A DNA stretch of 64,000 nt from Aradus depressus. Taxonomy: Eukaryota > Arthropoda > Insecta > Hemiptera > Aradidae. Shown here one piece after another: positions 1 through 12,148 of the stretch. Within the stretch, counting starts at the first letter, position 1. Every line of letters begins with the position of its first letter. Location of the stretch: contig OY759224.1 in NCBI GenBank assembly GCA_963662175.1, positions 19,415,489-19,479,488 on the forward strand, given 5' to 3'. Made by a program: the position numbers and the translations under genes. The notes under the pieces are model-generated. The model ran no database searches and had not been told where the DNA came from. It saw only the letters and a list, made by a program, of their open reading frames with translations.

Positions 1-247
1 GAGTGCTCTTTCGTCAGTCTGGTGGACATGAGCCCGACTCTACTGTGGGAGTCCTAAATTTTTATTCACCTAGGGCAGGGATCTTTAACGAGTACCTGAC
101 ATCGTACAGGCTCGGGACCATTGCTTAACATCGCATCCGAAGGACGGCGTGCTTAAGTTTATTTTACCTTCCAGATAAAATAAACTAAGGGCCTCGGCCT
201 GAGCTCAGAAGGCAAGCACGCATACCACTGAGCTACCGGCGCCCTCT
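1..247 (-). repeat. SINE-1 copy (tRNA-derived), cut by window start
   Basis: Read on the minus strand, the element starts at 247 with a tRNA-like head (GAGGGCGCCGGTAGCTCAGT) that carries a Pol III A box. The B-box region is partly deleted in this copy. The body runs to position 1 and lacks its 3' end because the window starts there. At least nine other copies lie in this window and share the same head and body, which establishes the family. Confidence 0.9.
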
Positions 248-748
248 CATAATGCAGTAATTATTGACTATGCTTAATTATACATCAGAACACATAAAAT
301 ACTACTCACTATGTTGTCATGATGGTTTTTTGATAGAATCTCGAGGAGAGCTATTTTCGAAGTCACAATTTCAGTGATAAACTTGGATGCAACTGTTGTT
401 TAATATATTTAGCAGTTTCACACAATATTAACAACCAATACAATTTGAAACATTCAAACGATATGGCTGAAAATGACGCCTGATCCAGTTATCTCAACAT
501 AATATTATTATATAGGTACTTACACTTACCCATACTAGGTAAAAACGTTTTGGCCATGTTCAAATCGTTCTTCATAAAATCAAGAGAGGTAGATGATGAA
601 GGACTGTTAGTTTATTCAATAAACCTTATTGTTCTTGGTAGGTGATGATTCAATGTTGAAAACATATGTTTTTATATTTAATCATCAATGATTAGTTAAT
701 ATTTCTTAAACATGTGATCAAGACCGAAACGCCATGCGATGCGAGTAA
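248..748. other. Unassigned AT-rich DNA
   Basis: No coding signal, repeat terminus or RNA gene was recognised between the SINE and the Harbinger element. Confidence 0.5.
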
Positions 749-1442
749 GGCCAGTCGTCCACTGGGACCGGAAAGTTGCGAAAAGTAGCGAAATCGGTTC
801 GTCAGTTTTTGGCCGAACAGGTGCGAAGTGATCCCATTCTGCTGGGATTTTACGGACGAACAGGTGCGAAATCAATAAAAAATTACTTACATTTTTTGTA
901 CTACGTTTGTCTAGTTATTCGTTTGTATCGTTATTATGTACCTTAGTTTAGTTTGAAAGTATAAAAAAATACAGTTTGTGTAAAAAAAAAGTACAGTGAT
1001 TTTTTCTTTCCTTCCACTTATCTTAATGTAACAGCCAGCCGTTCTTGTGGGGAAATCGCCACACGAAAATTACTGAATTTTTCGAGTCTTGAGTAGATGT
1101 TGTCAAGAATGTATTGAAAAGTGTCCTTTTCCATTCGAAAATAGGAGAAGTGGTGATTATCATCGATTCGAAGGTCACGCCACAAATGAGAAAATTCGCC
1201 AAACTCTTCTCTTTTTTCGAAAATGGGATTCACCCACATTTCCCGTCTACGTCTATATCGCCTTCGTCGATAAATCAAAGGTGATAATTCCAACGCTAAA
1301 AATTCGTCGTCAGAATCATCGGAAAAACCGTTCCGAAGAGCCATCCCATCTACGCATTCGGACGTACTGAGTGGATCAATGGACGATCGGCATTTCGTTG
1401 TTTCGCAGTTCGCAACTTTCCGGTCCCAGTGGACGACTAGGC
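749..1442 (-). mobile_element. PIF/Harbinger non-autonomous element
   Basis: The 694-bp element has terminal inverted repeats of about 33 bp. Their shared core is AGTCGTCCACTGGGACCGGA, and the two ends differ only at positions 2 and 4. It is flanked by a perfect 3-bp duplication TAA (746-748 and 1443-1445), the TWA target typical of PIF/Harbinger. Inside, on the minus strand, is an N-terminal piece of the Harbinger nuclease. An internal deletion has removed the rest of the transposase, so the copy can move only with help from another element. Confidence 0.9.
1018..1344 (-). pseudogene. Harbinger transposase N-terminal fragment (108 codons)
   Basis: The reading frame encodes an Arg-rich stretch followed by WVNPIFEKREEFGEFSHLW, an F/Y-R-M segment and ISPQERLAVTLR. 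This order is characteristic of the N-terminus of HARBI1-like DDE nucleases. The frame stops right after VTLR, before any of the catalytic DDE residues, so the product cannot be an active nuclease. It lies inside the TIR element at 749-1442 and must be an internal-deletion remnant. Family assignment rests on motif order; no search was run. Confidence 0.8.
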
Positions 1443-1507
1443 TAAGTCTAGGAGCCCAGATTCAATTTTTAACTGCGCAACTACATGATCGCGCCCTCAT
1501 TAGTTAG

Positions 1508-1556
1508 TTATGACTCTTGCCCAAACTTCAAGATCATATCGCCTACTATTTCATGT
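1508..1556 (-). repeat. SINE-1 3'-end fragment
   Basis: The stretch matches the 3' part of SINE-1 (minus orientation), including the pattern ATATCGCCTACTA found in the intact copies. Only about 50 bp remain. Confidence 0.55.
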
Positions 1557-1815
1557 TACTCTTAATTCTAAAAATTTATAAAAAAATTCTGTGAACAAGC
1601 TTGATTGATATTGATTCTCAGCCAAATAGTCAAAGGGAAGAGGGAAAACAACGGCCAATGTATTTCCATGAAATTGCATATGTAAAGTCAAAGCCTTATA
1701 AGAAAGTCACCTATGAATTTTCAGCGAAATCAACCGAAAGAGAAAGGGAGATCAGAGGGGGGCTCCATAACTACCGATGTAATGAATTTATCGACATGAA
1801 ATTTAGTATGAGGAT

Positions 1816-2280
1816 AGGCAATCGAAGATGTTCCTGGGAGGGGAGTCCAGAATTCTGAAAGACGGATCCTGAACCTCAAACGGAACGAGCTTAGGCAACT
1901 GACTGGAGTTCTCACAGGACACGGTCCGTTCAATAGACACCTACACACTGCGATAGATGTGGGGAAGAAGACGAAACGGCGGCACACTTCCTGGGCATCT
2001 GCCCGGGATATGCGCGAATGAGATTCCACATCTTTGGTAAAGATGTAATCGCAGAGGAGGACTTTAGAAGATTGGACTATGAGAGCATTCTCAGGTTCAT
2101 TAAGGAAACTGGGAGACTGAGCACTTCATGAAGGGCTTGGTTCAGGTAGTATAAACATACAGGTAATATAATAAGGGGGAAGCCCAGCGCTTCCAGGGGA
2201 GGGATAAGAGCACTGGATGCTTAGGTCCCTAGGTGTAAAACACCGGCCCACCACACACACACATATATATATATATATAT
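1816..2280 (+). mobile_element. 5'-truncated R1-like LINE, copy 1, with target duplication
   Basis: A 465-bp LINE 3' end, flanked by an 11-bp direct repeat AGTATGAGGAT (1805-1815 and 2281-2291). It encodes the C-terminal Cys/His segment of a non-LTR polyprotein ([18 protein letters not shown]), ending with a TGA at 2129-2131, then a 3' UTR that ends in a (CA)n(TA)n tract. Compared with the copy at 16546-17022 it lacks about 25 bp just before the Cys motif, so its frame is shifted. It inserted into a copy of family X. Confidence 0.85.
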
Positions 2281-2402
2281 AGTATGAGGATTCAGAAGTA
2301 AGTCAAATATTGAGATTTAGAACAAATGTTCGATTGACTTTGGAGGGAGAGAGATTAATTAATTCATGATGCTAAACTGCATAGCCGGTGATTCACCGTT
2401 TG

Positions 2403-2408
2403 TTTATT
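2403..2408 (-). terminator. Possible polyadenylation signal for the ABCH gene
   Basis: An AATAAA on the minus strand lies about 145 bases after the ABCH stop codon. It sits at the edge of a family X repeat and has no supporting transcript, so it is only a candidate. Confidence 0.25.
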
Positions 2409-2550
2409 GTAAAAAGCATAATACATTATAAATAATTTCAATTTTATCCGAGTTTTCGATTATCCTAGGTGCTCCTCGCCCACATTACCTCGGATAATAG
2501 GAATTCTACAGCATAAATATAAAAATATTGTAATTAAATACATATAATGT

Positions 2551-2774
2551 TTACGAAAAAGTTCCAAGACCAAACTTAACAGCAAAATATGTTAATATAA
2601 TAAAAAATAATGTTCCAACTAATGAATATATAATTCCAAAATTGACTCCAAATTTTGCAATAGTCCATCCTCTCAGAGATACATTGTAGTAGGCGGCTGA
2701 GGAAACGGTGACTGGGTTTATTCTTGATAATGGTCTTAAAATCCAATGCATACCTTCTACTGGCCAAATTGTAC
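2551..2774 (-). CDS. ABCH gene, coding exon 15 (terminal)
   Basis: Encodes residues 602-674 and the stop. It begins [14 protein letters not shown], the conserved stretch after membrane segment 5, and ends with the last membrane helix (near 648-668). The acceptor is TTTGCTAG, and the exon enters at phase 1. Confidence 0.92.
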
Positions 2775-4542
2775 CTAGCAAAGATTAATTTTTTATTAAA
2801 AAAGTATGAAATATACATACATATATTTGAATATGTCTTTAGTTAACAGACAGTTTAAGGAAAATAAACCAAAATTCTAATTTTTAAAACGTTAAATGGT
2901 TAAAAAAAACCAAAGAATACACTAGCCAATTAAGGGATATTTTGGCGGTTGAATTGAAAGTAAATATATTTTAGAAAATATGACAAGTAACATTTCTTAA
3001 AACAATGCTTATTTCTAGTGTTTGAAGTAAAAATTTTCATTTGTCAAAAGCATTTAGCCATTTTCTAAAATCTTTTATTGAGAGTAATCTAGAATATCTC
3101 CATATGTTGTGTACGTGATCTCTTTGATACATTTAAATGTGTAATAAAGATATTATATTTTTAAAACTTAGGTTAAAGTGTTCAACTATTAGAGAAAACA
3201 ACTGCTTCTACAATATTTGTGTCAAATTTGAATTGCAGAGGGAGAAGCTTCATAAAAAATTTAAAATACTTTAATTTATCTCTAAATTGAGTCTTTATTA
3301 CTAAAATTATGTTTAGAATTCGAGATATAGTCAATTTTGTCTTAAAGTGCTAACTACTCGGCGAACCTTGGTGAAGACAAAAGAGAATCATAACTTTTTT
3401 AAAAATTTAATAGCGATTTATCGATTTCTTAAAAATTAAATAGCTCAAAATGGTTTTATTTTTAAAATAGATTTTTATTAGTTCAAATTGAAAACCATAA
3501 AATTACATACCTGTCATCATAAAAAGTGATAGAACAGTGAAAATCCCTGCATATGTTACATTTTTTTCTTCTGAAATGATAGCTGCTAATAAAAATCCTA
3601 AAATAAAAAAAATAAATAATAACCGTGGATATTACAACACTTTATTTATTGTTAAAAGTATTAACAGTTATAATTAACTAGCATGTTATCCAATAGTATG
3701 TGATAAAAACTTGTTTGCTACCACATTTCCTGTAGAAATTTGATCTCTTTTGTTTATTTAAATTTTGATTTCTACAGTAGTTTGCCGAAAATTGCCCTAC
3801 AAAAAATATTATCAATAATTTAAGACGTGCAATTTTTAAGAAAGTACACGTATACAACGAAAAAAATTCAATTAAACAAACTTTACACTTGGATTCACAA
3901 AGAGATACCAATTTTTAATAATTTTAAATAATATTAATTTCTAATCCAAAGGTTTTTTAAATGATACTACTGGGACAACAGGGAAGATGAATAGGATAGA
4001 ATTTGAAGAGGACAAATATTTGGGTTATTATCTATATTTACATATTTAAATTTAAAAAAAACTTATTTGAACAAACAAAACAAAAATTTACAATGGCACA
4101 AAAACATTAAATTAATACTTAAAAAACTATTTCTTTTTTTATTTGGGCATATTGAAAAATATATATTATTAATTGTACCTTCTCGACGCCTCTACCACAA
4201 AAAACCAGACCCCGTCAACTCTTCACACTTTAATTCCATCCCAGTCAACTTTCACCTAATTGTTCAACTTCATTTTATTTAAAACATATCAAACCACATT
4301 GCACCGTTTAAGAGCTAGCTCACGACTTCATTACATTTAACACTATTTCACAGCTGTTTTTTATATGTTTTCTTGTTTTGTTTTTTTAAACACCTTGATA
4401 TATATCTAATATATATATGATATTAGATTATAATAAAAAAAATTACCTCTTTTCATTAAAATATTCATTAAAAAAATGTTCCGTAGTGTACATCACATTT
4501 GCCTTTTCCTTCTTTTTAAAAAAAAATGTTTGTTCACAAAAT

Positions 4543-4573
<31 letters not shown>

Positions 4574-7500
4574 GTTCTTTCAGATTTAATTTCTTCCAAT
4601 ACACAGGTTGATTTAGCTTCTTCCTCGAATCCACATGATAAGCTTCCTCCTTCAATACACAGATGGATTAACGTCTTCCTCGAATACACAGGTAGATTAG
4701 CTTCCTCCTCAAACGCACATGTTGGCTGGCTCCTTGGTGTCTTCAACTCATTGCTCAACGATGTATCGAAGTCTCTCTCTCTTACACTCACTGATTTATT
4801 TTTATTTTTTATATGCCCAATTCGACGCTCTTTTTATACATATATGCCCATTTTTTATATTTTTATAACTATTTACAATTATTAAACTTATATATATATA
4901 CGTACCTAATTTCTAATAAACAAAAACAAATATTAATCTAAAAATTTACAATTAATCCTTAACCTAAAGAAAATGTTAACTTAAATTTATAAAAATTTGA
5001 ACTAATTGAACATAAAAAAAAATAACATAATACTAAATTTTTACATATTTACAGGATCAGTCATAGTCATGAAATCAAGTTTGGAAATAATCAAGTTGCA
5101 TATAGATTTAAGAAATTGCCAATTAATTTTACTTTCCGCCTTTACCATCAATATACAATTGTATGTATTCAAAATAATTATATAAAAAGATTGTATATAA
5201 AAAATTTACTTGAAATAAAAATTAAATAAATCCTTCGGTTTTACTTCATCACACTTCCAAAATATTACTAAACAATCAAAATTAGGCCTCACGCCGGGTA
5301 ATAAGGAATACAAATTTAATTTATTTAATATATATATAGTACTTGTCTTTTGAGGTATTAAATTCTTTGAGACGTCCTTCATACTTCCTAACTAAAAAAA
5401 AATGTATCTCACATATATTTTTACTTCAACTTCCTTCTCTACTAATAACTCCCTAATAATAATAACTTCATCGTTGACGTAGCAAAAATACGGTTCCTCC
5501 TATCTCAGGTAGGCAACCAACACTACATCATAAATCTCCTATATATATCGCTAGTTCTTTCTAGTCGATACAAAAAAATCATCTCTCGCAGATCAAAAAA
5601 AAATATAAATCTCCAATTAATCACTAGCTCTTACTAGGATTAAAAAAAATAATTTCTCCCAAAACAAATCTATATAATCCCGACGTCTAAAAGAATGTCA
5701 TCAGCAATTAATTCAAAACTTCTCTAATTAATATTACCCTTTGTTTGTTCCTATTCCTAAAGTTATATAATTTGCTCCTACAACTCTTCCCATTCTCATC
5801 TACTCTCTCTATTAAACAAATTTACGTAGAAAAAACATGTTACTCAAATAATAAATGAACTTGCCTAAATAATAGAATTTATAATAACAAAAACTTAATA
5901 ACCTATGCATACATACAATTTATATAATATATTATTCTTCCAAGGCTTCTATACAGTTTCGTTCGTCTTTCTAATTTATAATATTATTATGATTTAGTCA
6001 CGTCCGGTATCCTAGCTGAACAGTTCCGAAACAGAAAATCTGTCCCCTTGACTCGGCCTCAGGAAGTTCGTCATGTCTCCAAAGAGATCTAGGCATCTCT
6101 CAGCCTGCTGATAATCTTTCTAACAATTTTCTAAAAAAAAATATAATAAAAAAAAATCGATCTTCTTCCATATTATGTTCGTTCAAAATCAGCTGTATGT
6201 ATATGTTTTAATTTTCAATAATATCATTATTAACATGTAAGTCTCAAATAAATAATTTGTATATGTTAAATTTGGATGACTAATCCCTAAATATAATCTT
6301 AGATTAATTTTATACTGATCCTAACATCTAATCTAATCCTAAAAAAAATGTAAATCCTAATTAATTTAAATCCTAATTAATTTAAACGCAGAACTATACC
6401 AAAATTCATCCATACTCTTCATATACCAAAATTCTCTCATCCAAAAATAAATGTATCATTCATACTATTATATTAGTCCAATGTCACTTCGTCATATTTT
6501 AAATTAATCCTAATTCTGTCATGTTAGTCTGTCAGTCATTTCCTCAAACTCATCCGAGTTGCAAAAAAAAAATAGGTTCACTATAAAAAGTGGCTAATGC
6601 AATTATATTGCAAAGCCCAAATTTAATTTTATCTTTTTCCGGATGCCCCGGCGAATTATGTCTTTAAAAATCCCCTCCCCCTTTTCTAAATATTTGTTCA
6701 GTGTTAATTTTGTCCTTAATACCTGTTTAAATTCTCTTACTCCTTTTTTAAAATTGTTCTTATGTCTTTTATTAACCTCCTTTCTGTTTCCAGTTTGTCT
6801 GTAAGTTTTAACTATATTTTCCTTAAATTTAAAATTTGTCTTTTGTTTGTTGTCCTCAGTCTGTTCGTTTGTTTTGTCTAATAACATCCAAATGTTCCTT
6901 TCACTCTGTCCATCCACATCAACATTCATCCTATTTTCTTGAATTTCACTTAATACTAATTTTTCTACATTTTGACTCTCTTCCTCCACCTCTTTCTCTA
7001 AAATTTGGGTCTGTTCCTCCCCACTGTTATTCTCTGTTCCTTCTACCTCATCAACTTGTGACTGACTGTCAATAATAAGAACCTCTTTTTCTACTTCAGA
7101 ATTCCCTTCATCCAACGTGTTAATTTTTTGAATAAAGTGCTTTTCTAAGTTTTCTCCTGCTTTATTTATCCTACTTTCAACTTTTTCATTTTCTATTTGA
7201 ATTTTCTCTAATTGGTTCATCAAATTGTCCACCTTTTTATTTAATTTAACTTCTAAATTTTTAATGTCGCCTCTTAAATTTGTCTCTAATTTTCCTAATT
7301 TGTCCCCCATTTCCCTTTTTAAATTTGTCTCTATTTTTCCTAATTTATTACTTTGCTCTTCCATTTTTTGATTCATATCCCCCCTTAAATTTCTACCCTG
7401 TTCTTCTATTTTTTGATTGATATTTCCAATATCCCCCCTTAATTCTTTTCCCTGTTCTTCTATTTTTTGATTGATATTTCCAATATCCCCCCTTAAATTT

Positions 7501-10500
7501 CCCATATCCCCAGTTAACTTTGTTACAAAATTTCCTAATTTATTACTTTGCTCTTCCATTTTTTGATTCATATCCCCTCTTAAATTTGTCTCTAGATTTG
7601 TAAATTTCTGGGTTATGAATTCCATAAATCTATCTAGCTTATCTGATTTCTCCTCACCTGTACCCTCCGTGGACTCCATTGCGGCTGGAGTCTCCCTTCC
7701 TGTATCTTCCGATACTTCCATATCCGAACTCGACCCTTCCTCTCTACTTTCCTCCTCCAATCTCTTCGCCTCTCCTCTGGTAATTGGCATTTTCTTACTT
7801 TACTAAATATATAATTACTAAACAAAAACAATGTTATATAAAATAGTAACCTTCTTTTGAAGTTGGCAAAAAATATTATTTCTCAAAATTAAATGTAACC
7901 CTTATTTGTCTCTATTCTATCCTTTTCATCTTTTTCAACCTGTTTCCCTACTTTAATTAATATAAAAAAAATTCTCCCATCAAGGTTTTGCCAAAATATG
8001 ATGGGGCTTTGTGGCGAAAATCGTCCACACAAGGGATATGCCAAAAATGTGATAAAAACTTGTTTGCTACCACATTTCCTGTAGAAATTTGATCTCTTTT
8101 GTTTATTTAAATTTTGATTTCTACAGTAGTTTGCCGAAAATTGCCCTACAAAAAATATTATCAATAATTTAAGACGTGCAATTTTTAAGAAAGTACACGT
8201 ATACAACGAAAAAAATTCAATTAAACAAACTTTACACTTGGATTCACAAAGAGATACCAATTTTTAATAATTTTAAATAATATTAATTTCTAATCCAAAG
8301 GTTTTTTAAATGATACTACTGGGACAACAGGGAAGATGAATAGGATAGAATTTGAAGAGGACAAATATTTGGGTTATTATCTATATTTACATATTTAAAT
8401 TTAAAAAAAACTTATTTGAACAAACAAAACAAAAATTTACAATGGCACAAAAACATTAAATTAATACTTAAAAAACTATTTCTTTTTTTATTTGGGCATA
8501 TTGAAAAATATATATTATTAATTGTACCTTCTCGACGCCTCTACCACAAAAACCAGACCCCGTCAACTCTTCACACTTTAATTCCATCCCAGTCAACTTT
8601 CACCTAATTGTTCAACTTCATTTTATTTAAAACATATCAAACCACATTGCACCGTTTAAGAGCTAGCTCACGACTTCATTACATTTAACACTATTTCACA
8701 GCTGTTTTTTATATGTTTTCTTGTTTTGTTTTTTTAAACACCTTGATATATATCTAATATATATATGATATTAGATTATAATAAAAAAAATTACCTCTTT
8801 TCATTAAAATATTCATTAAAAAAATGTTCCGTAGTGTACATCACAAGTAACTTTGTTGTTATTGCTAAATTGATCCTATGAAAAAATGTATAGAACCATA
8901 CAGGGGAGTAGCCAGGGGGGTCATGCCCCCCCCCCTGGCCAGAGCAAAAATCCAAGACAAAAATTAAATAAACTAAAAAAATTGTTTATATTAAAAATGG
9001 CTTGCTTGCAAGTTACTAATTGGATCTTCAAATTTTCCGTTCGTCTGATTCCTATATCAGCAATCAGCTGTTACATAAATGTACATGTACAAAACATCAT
9101 ATTATATTTATTTAAATAAACATGAATTCGATCATTTCATTTCCTCGCTCAAAATCTTCATTTATGTTATACTTTATACTCTTAAAGCTGATTTTACATG
9201 CGCAGTAAAAATGCAAAGCGCAGCAGCAGCAAATGCACGTTATTGGCTGTGAGTCATTTAATTCTAAAAGCACAGAAACCACAGTGTGGATTTGCTGCTG
9301 CTGCGCTTCGCATTTTTGCTGCTCATGTAAAGTCAACTTAAGTATTACAGTCAGTGGTTACCTCAGGGGGAGCTTCTAGGGGTCCGAGTCTCCCAAATTA
9401 ATAACAAAATGTCTGCAACGCTAACCACGGAAACTGCGGGCCGTGCCCCCGGGAGTCTATACCCCCAACCCTGTAGCCTAACTTTGCCCCCCCCCCTGCT
9501 AAAAATCCTGGCTACGCCCCTGGAACCATATATCTATATGATGCTTAGACAAACAGAAAAATTTAAAATTTACATGAATAAAATACATGAGAGAGAGAGA
9601 GAAAAGAACACAATAAGAGACTACAGCAGGCACTGGGAGCCACATATGGCTAGGATGTTTCAAAGATGCTTCTAGACAAAAAGACACAGGAGTCATAGGA
9701 GGCGGTATTTGGCGATATTTGTACCTAGTATATCTACATATAAATATATAGGGTCTATTATGATAAATAAAAAAACTAACTCATGCTACAGATTCCAATG
9801 TTTCTTCAACTCAACCACGTAGAAGACGAAAAAACCAGAATTGGCAAATAAATAATAACAATAAAAGAAAGAGAGTGATAATATTATAAGTTTTAAATTA
9901 CATTTAAAAAAAATTAATTTAAACAAATAAAAACTTACCATAAGACATCCCACAAACTTGTACCATAATTATGATGACAAACGAAAGCATATAACTGCCA
10001 ACCATGGCGTATCCGTTAAAAACAAACAGAATAATATAACTAATAATATTCTGAACTACCATAATGCCAATCTGTATAACCACATGAGCTATAACAATCT
10101 CCGTCATTGTGAGACCTGAAATTTAAGGACAGTTTATGGTTTATTCTGGCATAAATAACGTTTTTTTAAAATGTATTTATTATTTTATTCATCTAAGACT
10201 AGTAGTCAGAAAAAAGTAATTCTGGTTTTAGTGATTACATTAATAAATTCAGTAAAGAAAAGCAATTTATTCAGTAGTCGCCTTGCATTTCCTTTATTGA
10301 TTTTATTTATTTAATTCTTCAACACCCGGATTACTCCTATTCAATCCTAGAGAATTAATGGAATGGTTAGATGCTTCAAAAATACAAATACATTCAAAAA
10401 ACATTTATTCAAGTTCATCATTGCTTTTTTGGTGATAATATACTAAACCTCTCAGAATCGGGTTTTTAGAGACATCAATCCTAAGCCAAAATCTCTGCTT

Positions 10501-12117
10501 TTTAAGTGTGAAGCAATTCTCCATCCCAGAATAGCAACGCAACTTAATTGGCGGAGCTTCAATATATTTCTTGTTTTTTTTTTTTGTTTTTTTCACTCAT
10601 TTCCACCATGAAAAATGTCGACAATAAAAGTATGGTCATTTAATGTTCACACATTTTTTGACCACAATCAAAGCAAGGGTTTAGTTTACTTTAACTTTTG
10701 AAACATTCGGTGAAATTAGAACATTTTACAAAAAGCTGTTTTAACTAGATCATCGGGACCATCGCTCAACGCCCCTTCCGCAGGACAGCGTGCTCAAGGC
10801 TTTCACTTTCCTGATAAAAAACCTAAGGGCCTCGGCCGGGTTTCGAACCCGCGATCTTGAGTTCAGTAGGCAAGCACGCTCCTACGCACTCAGTTTCCAT
10901 CCTACTCTCGCCTTCTCAGACTCTTGTTGAATTTAAATTAATATTTAACGATATTTAAAATGACAGTTAATCCAGGAATAATGAAGACTATATGTATATA
11001 AAAAAATTTAATTATGGAAGACCGATGCTAATTTATTGAGTTGATCTAACAAATAAATGTCTTTATTAATCTTATTCCTGAACAAATAGATTTCTTTATT
11101 TACCCATATACAACAAATAAATTCCTTTATTTTCTTACCTGCAACTTGACTTCTTTCAAATGAACCAGACGTTCGTTCCATTATAATTGACGTCGACGTA
11201 AACATCATTACAGTATAAAACGCCACTCTGGAAATTGGTTCAAAAATATAAATAATAATAAATTATACAAATAAATTTGAATTTACTGTGTCTGGCACCT
11301 AGGCCTTTACATACTTAAAACTCATCTTCCTCACACCTATTATTTAATACTTAAATCATTTCTAGAGAACAGAAACTTTAGGGTGTCTGAGGGATCTTCT
11401 TAATCGCATTTTTTGAAGATCAAAGCTGGAGTTCCCCAAGAAAGTTCCTTCAGTCCCCTACTCTTCTCTCTCCACACATCGCACATCCCTCAACAAAACA
11501 CATTACTCGCTACATATGCAGACGACCCAACACAAGCAAGCTCATACTTACAAGGGCATTTACACCAGCTAACAGATTGGGCTAACAAATGGAGAATAAA
11601 AATTAATAGAGAGGAATCTATTCAAACCACATTCACTCTCAGACACATCACTTGTCCACCAGTTTACATTAACAACCCATATCAGACTGAAACGCACAGA
11701 CCTCAAAAAACGATTTGGACAACTGAAATCAATCATCGGACGACTATCGGCATTATCTCTTGAGAACAAACTTCACATATACAACACCATAATAAAACAC
11801 ATCTCAAAAAAAAAGATACAATTATACTACGCCACATTGCCAATGCGCCATTTTACGTTTCCAACCTCACATCACATAATGACCTAAACATCTCATTTGT
11901 ACCCTCTGTTATCAGGACACGCTATCAGAATTTTCAGTCCACTTATTCAACAATTATCTACTAACACTCTCCCCACAAATTTGCCACGATGCCTCAAGCG
12001 GATATGGCAGAGGGACCTGCTCCAGGATTCCTCTTCGGTTACGTACCTCAGCAGTACAGCACTGCACAACTTATTGCAATTGCTAATGGCAAATGCTATG
12101 CCGTTGTAAATATATAT

Positions 12118-12148
<31 letters not shown>

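Larger units (their letters stand above)
1710..2425. repeat. Dispersed repeat family X, copy 1 (split by a LINE)
   Basis: The sequence resembles the better-preserved copy at 59848-60260: a CGACC/CAACCGAAAG block, a TAATGAATTTATCGACATG block and a final CATAGCCGGTGATTCACCG. The LINE fragment at 1816-2280 interrupts it, and the family X sequence resumes directly after it. Confidence 0.7.
3699..8845 (-). mobile_element. LTR retrotransposon, gag-only, nearly identical LTRs
   Basis: A 5,147-bp element flanked by the 4-bp duplication AGTA (3695-3698 and 8846-8849). Its two 798-799 bp LTRs begin TGTGAT and end ATCACA on the plus strand, and by eye differ by a single A in a run of A. A purine-rich tract abuts the LTR at 4498 on the minus strand, and the only long ORF (6603-7790) follows the other LTR on that strand, so the element reads on the minus strand, the same as the host gene. 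No protease, reverse transcriptase or integrase frame is visible. It is therefore a non-autonomous element within ABCH intron 13. The 4-bp duplication suggests Ty3/Gypsy, but BEL/Pao is not excluded. Confidence 0.92.

Noticed and set aside
1730..2029. 99-codon minus-strand frame
   Set aside because: Antisense shadow of the LINE C-terminus at 1816-2280; the same happens at 16407-16787.
3678..3911. 77-codon minus-strand frame in the 3' LTR
   Set aside because: Same LTR-derived translation as the frame at 7889-8260.
6836..7075. Plus-strand frame opposite the gag-like ORF
   Set aside because: Antisense shadow of the 395-codon coiled-coil frame.
7889..8260. 123-codon minus-strand frame crossing the LTR boundary
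   Set aside because: Hydrophobic, low-complexity translation of LTR sequence; a shorter version appears in the other LTR. No gag or pol similarity.
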